A stretch of 64,000 nucleotides of DNA from Diaporthe sp. PMI_573 (Eukaryota > Ascomycota > Sordariomycetes > Diaporthales > Diaporthaceae), in the NCBI GenBank assembly GCA_021399435.1, contig JAJTUP010000009.1, forward strand, positions 1,116,001 to 1,180,000. The letters run 5' to 3'. This document shows positions 24,575 to 34,970 of this stretch, one piece after another; the first letter of the stretch is position 1; each line of letters starts with the position of its first letter. The notes under the pieces are model-generated. The model saw nothing but the letters and a program-made list of their open reading frames with translations. It was not told the origin of the DNA and ran no database searches. A program made the translations under genes and the position numbers.

Positions 24575-26076
24575 ATGGCTGCCCCTCGATCCGGGGGGAG
24601 TCCATCCTCCTCCTCCTCCTTCTCCCACCCCCCATCCGCCATCCCAGGCCCCAGCCTCCCGACCGTGAGCAGGGCAAGAACCGTGGCAACAGCCACCGCC
24701 TCCGGGTCCTCCATTCCTACACCACAGCAGCTCCGGAGGGCGAGCAGCGGAGCGTCCACCAAGCACATCCGGAGGGTCAACACTCAGGACAGGATAAGCG
24801 ACATTCTAGAGGTGTGTGCACTAGTCGGTTAACCTTTCTTGCTTACTGCTGTCCCGTGTCTACCAGCGCCAAGAGTGCCGCTGGATCATCCCAGTCTGGC
24901 ATTCGGTTGCTACCGGCCCATCGGTCACATGCCCTCCAACGGCCGTCTCATGACACCGCCATGGACGCAACCGCATTACTCGTTTCTTAACTTGTTACTT
25001 CCATACCACTTGCATATCCTAACTCCCCGCTGTTCTGCTCTCCAACTCCCCACCCCCCGTGGCTGACGTGCAATGCGGCTCGCAGCTGGGCCGTGAACGC
25101 GCCGAGACTATGTCGCCGGCTCGAAGCCCGCCAGCCCTCTTCCGCCGGGGCGCCAGCGGCAGCAACCTACAAGCGTCCGGCGAGCAGCACGGCGAGCTCC
25201 AGCATGACGAGGAGGAGCCGGACGAGACCACGGGGATCATCACGCACGCGCCCAGCAGCGGCGCACAACCCGCCATGAACTACCAGAGTACGGTGGAGTC
25301 GACGGGCACGAGGGCGAGGAAGGCCGGTGCGCCGGCGAGGAGCGGAGCAGACTCCCCCGCGGACGAGACGCGGAGGCCCGGTGACGCCAGGAGTACGAGC
25401 AAGGGCAGGGCTCCGCTGGCCGGGGCCGGGAATGGCCCGCAGGGCGGCCATGGGCAGGAGAACGGCAATGGAGCCGCGGGGGGCAAGGAGGAGCAGGCGT
25501 GGTGGAGGTCGAGGCTTGCCTACTTTGGATCGATAGAGCTGGAGAACAAGGGCTCCGTCGCGAGGGACCACCTGGCACTAGGTAGGCAGGCCCAAAAGCC
25601 CCGCTGCGTGTGTGTTTATGCTTGTGTTTGTGTTTGTGTGCGAGTGCGTACGAGGCGAGTTACGGCCGTTGTCGACGACGACAGCGACACTGATTGCAAA
25701 TTGCTTACGGGTTCTACCTACAGAGCGGACGTTTCTCGCGTGGCTGCGGACATCACTGGCCTTCGCCTCCATCGGCGTCGCCATCACCCAGCTCTTCCGG
25801 CTCAACACCTCGATCGCGGACAGCCCGTCCGACAGCGCGGGCCAGCACACCCTGCGCCACCTGGGCAAGCCCCTGGGCGCCGTGTTCCTCGGAATCAGCA
25901 TACTGATCCTCTTCCTCGGCTACCACAGGTACTTCCAGGCGCAGAAGTACATCATACTGGGCAAGTTCCCGGCGAGCCGCGGGACGGTCATCCTGGTGTC
26001 GCTCGTGGCGCTGGTGCTCATGGTGATATCTCTGGTTGTCGTCGTTGTAGTGCAACCAAGCTCCGGTGCGAGATGA
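24575..26076 (+). CDS. DUF202 domain membrane protein
   Basis: Three exons (24575-24811, 25086-25581, 25724-26076) give 361 residues. Residues 1-240 are low-complexity, Ser/Ala/Gly-rich and charged, with no fold recognised. The DUF202 domain begins at about 245 with ERTFLAWLRTSLAFASIGVA and has three hydrophobic helices (about 252-272, 297-317, 335-355). It ends at a short tail. DUF202 also forms the membrane part of the vacuolar transporter chaperone subunits (Vtc1, Vtc4). The protein here lacks SPX and polymerase domains, so it is a stand-alone form of unknown function, probably in the vacuole or plasma membrane. Splice phases are consistent: phase 0, then phase 1 making the Glu of ERTF. 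The N-terminal exon is less certain than the rest. Confidence 0.78.
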
Positions 26077-26543
26077 GAGACTTGGTTGATGTTATGTGGT
26101 GTGAGCTATCTGTCTGGGATGATGCATCTGGGCCACGGTCAGCACGATTGATGTCAAGTCCGGCGTCATGGGTCAAGACTGGCGTTTGGGGCGAGGAAAG
26201 CATAGCACGGCGCCGTTGACTCTGGATTGCATAATGTGAATACCGTATAAATACTCGCACTTTTAGATATCCATACGGGTATAGTCTGTCCACGCAGTTG
26301 GCCGTTCGTTACCTGATTCAGGAGTCCCATATGTGACGTGATGCGAGGAATCAACAACCCTAGGCTGGATGAAATCAGACCGACCTCAGCAATCAGGAAA
26401 TACTGAGGCTAGAGCGTGTCTCGTTCAACCTCTAACTCTCATATTGTCTCATTTACCTCGCAAGTGATAATTTTCAAAATTTCTTCACCCCAACCATCCA
26501 CCGAGCGCATCGGCTCCACCCACCCAAATAGCTCATCCACAAA
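26077..26543. other. DUF202/SBPase-like intergenic region
   Basis: AT-richer 467-bp stretch separating two GC-rich genes. An ATTATGCAAT-like element (complement) at about 26228 and a T-rich segment ending in CCACAAA lead into the next ATG. No gene is seen. Confidence 0.4.
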
Positions 26544-27581
26544 ATGAGCAGCGACCCCGAGCCCAGAGGCCCCGTGAGCCTGGCCTCACACCTCGAGGCC
26601 CTCGCGCCCAGGGACGGCTCGCGGGCGGAGCTCTTCGGCTCGGTCATACCGGCCGTGATAGACGCGGTGGGCGAGATCGCCACGGCCCTGCAGAAGGCGC
26701 ACCGCGTCTCCCTCGCGGGGACGGCCAATACCTTCGGCGACGACCAGCTCAACGTGGACGTGGCGGCCGAGGACATCCTGCGACGGACCTTTGCGGCGCG
26801 CTGTGCCTCCGTGGTCACGGCCAGCAGCGAGGAGGACCCCGTCGAGAAGCCCGTCGACCACGTCGCCAGCGCCGGACCGGTGGTGGGCACCGAGGCTGCC
26901 GCGGAGCGCTACGCCGTCGCGTTCGACCCGCTCGACGGCTCCTCCATCATCGCGCCCAACTGGACCGTCGGGACCATCCTCGGCGTGTGGGACGGCGCCA
27001 CGGCCGTGGGGCGGGCCCCCGACGAGGGGCAGGTCGCCGCCGTGTTGGGGGTGTACGGCCCGCGCACGACGGCCGTGGTCGCGGTGCGCATCCCTGGCAC
27101 GGGCGCCTCCTCGTGCTTCGAGGTCGGCCTGGGCGGCGAGGGCCTGTCGCGCGGCGCGGAGGTGCTGCGGTCCGATGTGCGGCTGTCCGCCCCGCCCTTC
27201 AAGACGCGATATTTTGCGCCTGCCAACCTGCGCGCCGCTGCGCAGGACGAGCGGTACATGGCGCTCGTGAGCGGGTATATTGCGGAGGGTTACACGCTGC
27301 GGTACTCGGGTGGCTTGGTGCCGGACGTGGTGCACGCGCTGGTCAAGGGCCACGGGGTGTACGTGAGCCCCGTGACGGCGCAGAGCAGGGCGAAGCTGAG
27401 GAGGCTTTATGAGCTTTACCCCGTTGCGCTCATCATCGAGGCTGCTGGGGGTAAGGCTGTTGATCCTGCTGATGGGAGGAGGATATTGGATGCTGTGCTG
27501 CAGGGTACGGATGAGAGGGCGGGATTGGTCTGTGGTACGGCCGAGGAGGTTGATAAGGTGAGGGAGGCGCTGCTTGGGTGA
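26544..27581 (+). CDS. Sedoheptulose-1,7-bisphosphatase-like phosphatase (FBPase superfamily)
   Basis: Intronless gene of 345 residues. The metal-site signature FDPLDGSS is at 127-134, preceded by SSEED at 94-98 and followed by IIAPNWTVGTILGVW, the spacing seen in SBPases. The substrate-binding block reads GYTLRYSGGLVPDV (249-262). SBPases have YTLRYTGG there, whereas FBPases have RYVGSMVAD. The C-terminal metal-ligand Glu is E299 in LIIEAAGG. The reaction would be sedoheptulose-1,7-bisphosphate to sedoheptulose-7-phosphate plus phosphate, but some relatives also cleave fructose-1,6-bisphosphate. There is no transit peptide, and the redox-active CGGTAC of plastid SBPases is absent; only C87, C191 and C330 are present. 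Coding GC is very high and both flanks are AT-richer. Plant-type SBPase genes of uncertain role are known from some fungi. Confidence 0.85.
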   Translation: MSSDPEPRGPVSLASHLEALAPRDGSRAELFGSVIPAVIDAVGEIATALQKAHRVSLAGTANTFGDDQLNVDVAAEDILRRTFAARCASVVTASSEEDPVEKPVDHVASAGPVVGTEAAAERYAVAFDPLDGSSIIAPNWTVGTILGVWDGATAVGRAPDEGQVAAVLGVYGPRTTAVVAVRIPGTGASSCFEVGLGGEGLSRGAEVLRSDVRLSAPPFKTRYFAPANLRAAAQDERYMALVSGYIAEGYTLRYSGGLVPDVVHALVKGHGVYVSPVTAQSRAKLRRLYELYPVALIIEAAGGKAVDPADGRRILDAVLQGTDERAGLVCGTAEEVDKVREALLG

Positions 27582-28600
27582 TTTTCTTTTTGGGGGACAT
27601 GCTTGGAAATGATGGTAGTACCTCGCATGTATTCTCACAAGTTGGTCTACAAATGTGATTGGGCGCACACAGGTGAGCCTGTCAAGACACGGTCTTCCCT
27701 GCCAGCACTTTGGACGTTTTTGGAGCATGCCTCGTCACTTCTGGGGACCATTCCTGTGAACCTCACAACGATCTCCGGCTACCCGACCCTTGAACTATCT
27801 GTTTACTGCTCTACGCATGTTAGTCGATCTGAAAGATGGCATGAAGATACTTCGCAACGCAGTCGGCTTGCGTGGACTCCCTGTTCCGGCTTTGAAAATA
27901 AATCCTAACGCAGGAAATATGGTCCAGTTGTACATTCTTAGTGAAGGAGCCCCCCTCCCCACAAAGCTGGTATTTCTGGGTCACATTGTGTCCCTTGACC
28001 ATTTTCAACGTGTTGTCTACAAATTAGGCTGCCGTTCTCCTTTCCAACTCGTACAATCTTCACCACCACAATAGGTATTGTTCTTTTGTAATAAACTTGA
28101 AAATTTTCATCGTGTGGCCTCACTGTTTAGCCTATGGTGCTGATGGGCTGAGATTGTGGAATTATGCTGCCAGTTCCTGCCTGAGACTCGGAGTCCAAAG
28201 CCTTGCCCAAATCAGCCCCAAGTACATACGAGCTGTAGCATCAGGAGTACATATCACCACAATAGACAAATAACCTTCATGGCCCCTTTGAGACTCACGG
28301 AATCTAACGGGCGTGATTTGCATATACCCATTATCTCGAGATCAACAACCTCACTATGCCTTCTTTGGGTGTGTAAGTCGATTCTCCCAACAATGTAGCT
28401 AAACAAAGCCTTTGAATTCATTAGATGGGAAGTTCACAATTCACAAGCTCGACCTGGAAGCCCTACTCTTAAGGCTTCATCCATAACTTTACTTAAACTA
28501 TATAGTCTCCCCTTCATCTAAATTCGGTTTCTTCATTCTCTGCCCACTGCAAAAACCATCAACATCTAGAACACCACCGCATCGACACGTTGCAATTACA
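27582..28600. other. AT-richer intergenic region with a promoter
   Basis: No coding family is recognised. AT content is clearly above that of the flanking genes. The last 110 bases have promoter and leader character for the next small gene. Confidence 0.4.
28498..28505 (+). promoter_or_regulatory. TATA box of the small Cys-rich gene
   Basis: CTATATAG lies about 100 bp before the ATG at 28601. It is followed by a CT-rich tract (28504-28550) and a CATCAAC...CAATTACA leader, a classical strong fungal promoter layout. Confidence 0.5.
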
Positions 28601-28927
28601 ATGTGCCATTCCTACAGTAGGATACGACTCTGTGAGTGTGGCTACAAGACACACTCGTGGATTTCCAAAAAGATGTGCCTCAAAGTGCGTGTCAAAGCTC
28701 TCCTCCGCCGGCGTTCCGAGGAGGATCTATTCGGCATGTGCGGTACCATACACTACAAACTTGACAAGCCGGGCAAAGAAACCAGCGTCTCGGTCTGCGC
28801 CGCTTGTTCCCAGCGCAATATCGAGGAGCAGCTGCTTGGAGGTAGCCTCACAAGAACCCAAGAACACCTGAGGTTTGTCGACATCTGCAGAGTCCCTTCC
28901 AAAGAGTACGAAGGGAGAGCCCGTTAG
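28601..28927 (+). CDS. Hypothetical small Cys-rich protein
   Basis: 108 residues, basic, no family recognised. Eight cysteines include C2, C11, C13, C26, C47 and a CAAC pair at 66-69. C-X-C plus C-X2-C spacing could bind zinc, but this is inference. There is no signal peptide or membrane segment, so it is not an obvious secreted effector. Support for a real gene is the TATA box, pyrimidine tract and A-rich context before the ATG (CAATTACAATG) and a clean stop at 28925-28927. It is isolated in an AT-richer 2.3-kb stretch between conserved genes, as lineage-specific genes often are. Confidence 0.5.
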   Translation: MCHSYSRIRLCECGYKTHSWISKKMCLKVRVKALLRRRSEEDLFGMCGTIHYKLDKPGKETSVSVCAACSQRNIEEQLLGGSLTRTQEHLRFVDICRVPSKEYEGRAR

Positions 28928-29937
28928 TCTGTGAAGGCTAGCGCGTTCTTTGGTTGGGAAATTCGGGGATACATTTGCGTTGAGTTCTGAATTTCACCTG
29001 GGAAGAGTATGACTGCCCACTAACAGCAATGAGACAATCCATACCCAAATATTGGTGTCTCCCAGGGTCCTGAAGCTCTCGGTATCTAAGTTGTCACTAT
29101 TCCTCACAGCAGCTAATCTCATCTTATCATACTCCGTTTGTCTAGTTTACTTCTGTATCGTGGTGTAAATTGTCTTACATGTTGGCCACGGTTTTTAAGT
29201 TTGCCAAATTGAGCTGCTCCTTCTAACTGACCTTGCTTGAGGGGATAGAACTGATTCCTCTTGTCGCTGCTACTGAATCCTGATCAGATAAACTCTATAC
29301 CTTTCAAGTATAATAAGAAGCGTTTCAAGTATAATGCTGATGACTATGCTGTCAAATCACCTGCATGTGTTTGATGTAATCTGTAGTACGGGTGATTGTG
29401 TGCCCAACTATGCAGCTGAAGATACTTTTATTAGATAATTTGATTAATTAGAAGTAGCCACTTGATAGCATCACAGCATGATGGCTTTAGGTGGTTCTGA
29501 TACAGAAATGGGCAGGCAAAATATTGATGACATTTGCTGGTGGACACATTCAAATGCAAGTAGTATGAGAGACAAGAAAGTAGTCTGTACCGAAGCACCT
29601 TCTTAGTAGCTTTAGCCGAACTCCAGGGTCTTGGGGCGGGCCTGGGGTCAAGGCTCCACTGAGGGGCCTTCTGCCAATGAAAGATAAGGACAATCCTTTA
29701 GGTAAGCTTACACTTGGTTGCTATCGGGTTGATGGCCGAGGCAAAAGCTTGGGGTCAGCGCGGCATACGAATTTCCTGCCTGCCTTTCCGACAACATCAT
29801 TCAGCTGCTCTTGACGCACCAGTCGCTCTTCCTTACGCAGACGATCAAAAACGCGGGCCGCACACGACAACGTCGCCAATTGGTTCCGCGCGCAAAGTCA
29901 CGTCTCCCTCTGCTCCTCCCCCACCCGATCATCCACC
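28928..29937. other. AT-rich intergenic region
   Basis: The most AT-rich part of the window, with no ORF of note. It holds a 13-bp direct repeat (29302-29314 and 29323-29335, TTTCAAGTATAAT). From about 29700 composition returns to normal and leads into the SHR3 promoter. Confidence 0.4.
29302..29335 (+). repeat. 13-bp direct repeat TTTCAAGTATAAT
   Basis: Two perfect copies separated by 8 bp in AT-rich DNA. It could be a small duplication; function unknown. Confidence 0.6.
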
Positions 29938-30686
29938 ATGTCGGGCCTGCTTCCCAAGATAGACCGATCCAAGACGGTCAAGTCCAAGGACTACCGCGGG
30001 TCCAGCTCCTTTGCGACCTTCATGATTGTCGGGCGTGAGTGATCCCTTGCTTGTCGCTGCATCCTGCTGCGCTGCTGCATCCCCTCCGCACACGAAACAA
30101 CGGTGCTAACTCGCGCCGCCCTCAAGCCGTTTGCTTCTTCCTCGGCATAATCTTCGCCCAGTTCCCCTACGACTACCCGCTCCTGTGGACCTCGGACCCC
30201 GTCGCGGCGTCCTTCTTCGACCAGCTCGAGACGCACCTGAAGTGGATGCACCAGTCGCCGCCGCTCATCGCCCGCCTGCTGCACATCGTCATGGCCGTCG
30301 GCTTCCTGGGCTTCTTCATCAAGCTGTTCAAGCCCTCCGAGAGCAACATGCTCTTCGACGGCGCCTCCCTCGTCCTCTACGTTATCGGCATGGGCGTCTA
30401 CATCGCCAACATCGTCAAGGGCTTCAGGACCATATCGAGCGACATGTGGAACAGCGACGAGTTCAAGGAGAGGCACAGCGGGCCCCTCACCGGAGAGATC
30501 GTACTCGGCCGGGACGACAGCCTCAAGGTTATGGCTGCTAGCAACACAATCCTGGCGCTCGTCCTGGTCGGGATTCTGGTCCTGCAGGGCGGCCAGTGGT
30601 ACGCCGAGAAGAAGGAGCTGGACGAGTACGAGGAGATGGAGAAGTCGGAAGAGCAGGCCAAGGGTGCCGCGAAGAAGAAGCAATAG
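29938..30686 (+). CDS. SHR3: ER membrane chaperone for amino-acid permeases, Shr3/Psh3 family
   Basis: Two exons (29938-30034, 30127-30686) give 218 residues, against about 210 for yeast Shr3. The first exon encodes the soluble N-terminus and the start of helix 1; the splice makes IVG-P-VCFFLGIIFAQFPYDYPLLW. Four hydrophobic helices follow: about 27-45, 77-95 (LLHIVMAVGFLGFFI), 107-127 (ASLVLYVIGMGVYIANIV) and 165-183. The tail is acidic then basic and ends AAKKKQ, where the last four residues match a KKXX ER-retrieval signal. Shr3 helps fold amino-acid permeases in the ER and passes them to COPII vesicles. The 92-bp intron has a GTGAGT donor. Confidence 0.9.
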
Positions 30687-32130
30687 GTGGGCTCAGGGCT
30701 CTTTGCCGGTCGACCTGTGCGAGAGGGAGGTACACCGTGCAGGCTTTCTGTGCTCTGGGGCGGCGGAAGCAGGGGTTTGGACAGCCGCTGGCGATCTACG
30801 TCTACTGCAATTTACTTAGGCAATGCGATGTGTGAGATCTCGGGGCACTGTCGGATACTTGGAGATGTCGCTGTGATCACAGCCTAGCTATACCATGCCC
30901 AGTGTCATACTATATGATGAAGCGTATATATGCATACACATAAAACAGCGAGAAGATAGTATCCGCAGAATCCCACACGTCCCTCGCCAAGTTGGTGCTC
31001 ATTGACTGGCCCTTCCACTCAACAAACGAGGTGCTACAGGTGCCTTGCTGTGCTCATCCAGCAGTGTCAGTCAGCCATAAATCTTCTAAGGGAGAAGGTG
31101 ACGGTAATTGCAATCGCAATATAAAATCACTAGTGGATGGTAGCTAAAAGATCTACGCGAGTCCGAAGATATCTGGTGCTGAGTTGGAGACACCTCTCAT
31201 GCTTGTGGAATTGGCTGTTGCATCGTGACTTGTCCTTGGAAACGTCTATCAGCAGGAATTCCAACACTGGAGATGGTCACAAGAACGTGTACTGTCTCTG
31301 TGGACGTGTGATGACATTCAAAGGCCAGAGTTGTAAACATTGACACAATGGAATCAACATATATAGAGGTTAAAGGACGGGTTTTCAACAAGGACATATT
31401 CTGCACACCAATTTCACAACACTGCCTGATTGTACTGCATGCACATACAAGTCGGGAGGTTTTCGCATCATGTTGCATCCATACACTTTCTGCCTGAGAC
31501 GTATTTCATATACAAGCGTTCCAATGTTTTGAGATCACTGCTTGGGACGAGGGTGTTCAGAAAATTAATTCGACGAGACTCCAATTGCTATCAGATGGCC
31601 ATCCCATTGAAGGAGCGTGGTACCTAAATGTTGGCAAAGTCTCACCATCAAACAACAAAGCTGGCTAGCTAGCTACCTATCTTCAATTCTGTCGTTTTTT
31701 GCGTCTTGCGATCATCAGCCTATCTCTCGGCGGTTCCTCTTTCATCGTCTTGTTCTCCTCTCCTGCAATATCCAACTCAATTCAACACTTTCAATGTTTC
31801 TTTCCTTCGGCCCATAAGCCCTTCACACACCAAACTATGGGCTTGCGCCGTTACATCTCCAGAGAACACAAGAAAAATTCCAGAAAAACATTCAAGGTAT
31901 CATCGGTATCGTGTCGTATCTGATTGTGGTATAAGTGAGAGGAGGAAACGAAATTGGAAAAAAGGAAAAAAAAAAACAAAAAAACAGGAGAACCTGAGTG
32001 GGGTAGTAGAAGAAAAAAGTCATTAATGCCCATAACGCCTTTTCAAAATGCAAATTAGCCACCCTGTTGTTCGTAAAATCGTCGTCAGCAAGGGTAGCGC
32101 CCAACTGTTTGTTAGGTAATGGACCGCGCC
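30687..32130. other. Convergent intergenic region
   Basis: 3' flanks of SHR3 and the SAM-PH gene. It is AT-richer, with A-rich runs at 31950-31985. No gene is recognised. Confidence 0.4.
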
Positions 32131-34970
32131 CTAGATCATGTTTCCATTCACGCTGACCTCGAAGCCCTCCCCCTTCTGGCGCAGCGCCTTGGCTAGCATC
32201 AGCTCCCTCATCCAGTCGATCCTCTCGTCGCGGCCGCGGACGGCAAAGTGGTGCGTCTTGCCGGTGCCGTTGACGGCCTCGGGCGGGGGAGGCGGCGCCG
32301 AGGCGTCCACGGCCATCGCGCCGTCCCAGCTGCCGTTGCGCTGGTGGCGGCCGCCGGTGACGCCGCTCATGGAGCTCTCCCTCCTGCGGAGCCTGGGCAG
32401 GCCGCCCTTGGAGATGTCGCCCTGCGGGATGAGCTGGAAGCTGAAGGCGGCGATGTCCGCCTTGCTGATGCCCTTGTCCTTGCGGATGCTCATGGCCTTG
32501 AAGGCCGCGTTGAGCTTGGACGTCGTCGCCAGCGACGAGCACGCGATTGCGTAGTCGTCCACGTCCACGTACTCGAGCGTCTTGTCCACGGCCTCGTGGT
32601 CCTTGTGCACCGCGAGCCGCGTCCCCTTGAGCGTGACGTAGTGCTCGTGCCACTCGTGGCGGAGCATCTTGGTCTTGCGCTTCTTCATGTAGCCCTGGTA
32701 CTGGTAGTTGTTCAGGTCTTTGGCGTGGCCACCCAGCGGGGAGCCGATCTTGGTGGCCGACGATGTGCTGCTGCTGGGCGTGTGCTGCCCGCTGCTGCTG
32801 CGGCTGCCTGATGAGCTGCTGCCAGGGCCCTTGGGTAAGGGGGCGATGGCTGTCTCGAACTGCCGAGCGCTGGCTGGCGGCGACCAGGGCCACTGTACCC
32901 GGGGTGGGGGCTGGAGCGGCCGCTGCTGTTTAGACCTGGGGGAAGTCTCTGATGTGGTGATGGGGGAGGGAACACGGCGGTGGTTTGCGATCTGGGTCGC
33001 ATGATTCTCGTCCACAGGCGGCATGGCCAAGAAGGATCGCCTGCGGAAGGTGGACCGTGACAGAGAGCGTGGTGGTGGGTTGGAGGCCGAGTGGTAGTTC
33101 ATCTCTGGGGGCACAGACTGAGAGGTGTCTCGGGGGATGGGTCCCATAGGCACAGCAGTGACCGGGACGTCCATCTCTGAGAATGGCGTACCGAAGCGGT
33201 AGACGCCATTCGGCGTGTTCGAACGAGAGTCCGGTGAAGGGGACGGCGACGGCAGGGAGAATTGACGTTGTTGCGCCGCGAATGAGGGCTGCGAAGGCTG
33301 GTTGAAAGGGTGCGCGGAGGAAGGGTGTGCTGAGCCAGGGCACGCCGAGCCAGGGCAAGCGGACTCTGGCATGTCGTCGACCGGGCGGTTGCGGTTGGGC
33401 TGGGTCGGAATGGACAACTTCGAAAGGGATCGGAGACCCCCGTGGGGTGCCTTCCGAGGAGGAAGCATCTCAAACGGTGGGGTTGGTGGAACCTCACTTG
33501 AGGAGGTGGTGTTCTGGAGTTCAAGAAACTGGCGCACATTGTCCCGCTTCTGTTGCTCCTGGGCATTGCGCAGGGTGGCCTGCTGCAGGTACTGCAGGGG
33601 AGGGAGCCCTTCTGTACCCATAACATCTGACGAGGCCACGACCGAAGGGACGGCGTCAGAAACTGGGCGAAAGACAACCTCCTCATCGGGCTCGATCCTT
33701 CGGGCTGTCTCTGGGTTGCCCGGGTCACCGGCAACCATGATGACGCCGCCGCTGTCCATGTTGACGAAGGGATGATCGTTCTTGAACGCCTCGATCATTC
33801 TTTGTTGCTTCCGCCACTTGCGACAGTTCTCGCCTTTGGAGCAGTGGTGCGGCTTGGGCATGACCTGCTCGATGCCAACGATGGATACAGACTCCCCAGG
33901 CCGGATCGTGTCCTCGTTGTGAGACTGCTTCCGCCTGCGACTGCTCTGGCGACGCTTCAACTCACCGCCATTGTCCTGCTTGTCACGCCTCCTCTCCTCC
34001 CTCCTGACCTCCCTGCTCGGTTCGTCCTCTATGGGTGTCTCAGGGTCGGGTGGGGCAGCTTGGATGTCCTTCATCACGTGGATCTCCTCCCAAATCTTTG
34101 TCCTCACGCCAAAAGAGGCGATGCCCAATTCCTTCAAATCCTCGAATTTCAAGGTCATCAAAATCGCGCCATTAATATCATTCTCGACGAACGTCTCGGC
34201 GAACTGCAGCTCAACGCCAGCATTGAGCATCCACTGTGCAACCATCTCCGGGGACCACTGCGCCAGGTTCTTGGTTTCCAGCTCCCGGCTCGTAAACTGA
34301 AATGGCCCGTCGCGAGGTGCCCTCGGCGTCGGAAGATCCAGATCCAGGGTGATGGGCATTTGGTAGTTGGCGTCTCGGTTGAATACCTTTGGTGTGATGG
34401 GTGACAGCGAAAGGGCATTTTCGTACTCGACCGAATTCGCACTGCTAATGGAACTGCGAAACAGGTGAGGTCCTCTTGGGCCAACAATCGGCTTAATGGG
34501 GTCAGGCCCTATTTCAAACCGTGCAATTGACCGCTGATCGGGAGTGCGGATTTCGTCGTACGTCGACAGAGTTGTCATGCTAGGTCCGCCTCTGGACTTT
34601 TTTTTGGAATTTCGCGTCAGGAACCAGACTCTAGGATGGATTGACAAGCCAACAAGGCGTGGCATGGGCGGCAGCAAGGTACTTACGGAGTCGAGACTCA
34701 AACGTGGAGACGAGTCGCCATCGTCCAACTCGCTGAGGATGTCATCTTCCTCCCAGTCTGTCTCCATAAACTCGGTGTGCACCGAGTCGGGCCTCGGTGG
34801 TGGTACATTCTTGACCGAGAAGAAAGTTTCGCGAATGTGCGACTTTTCCATCATTTCGCGTTGTGGCCTCTCGGCCATGGCGTGCCTTGAGGCAAATTCC
34901 TGTGGGGCCATGTCAGCGATCTGTGGTTCTCGGGTTGCTGCTCTGGGCCAGATGCTGTACTACTCACCAT
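32131..34970 (-). CDS. SAM and PH domain protein (Boi/Pob1-like)
   Basis: Proposed exons are 34970-34968, 34899-34687 and 34596-32131, giving 893 residues. The first coding exon is the ATG alone, followed by GTGAGT. The acceptor CCCCACAG joins it to GAA TTT GCC, so the protein starts MEFASRHAMAERPQRE. A start inside that intron (34911) is possible but would lack splicing. A second, 90-bp in-frame intron (34686-34597) is suggested by GTAAGT and a CTGAC branch site, but its acceptor (AAAAAAAAG) is weak. A SAM domain is at about 184-245 (AQWSPEMVAQWMLNAGVEL). A long Pro/Ser-rich disordered middle follows. A PH domain (about 700-880, starting QYQGYMKKRKTKMLRHEWHEHYVTL) lies near the C-terminus. 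Boi1/2 and Pob1 combine SAM and PH and act in exocytosis and polarity, but no SH3 is seen here, so the assignment is by architecture only. Confidence 0.8.
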
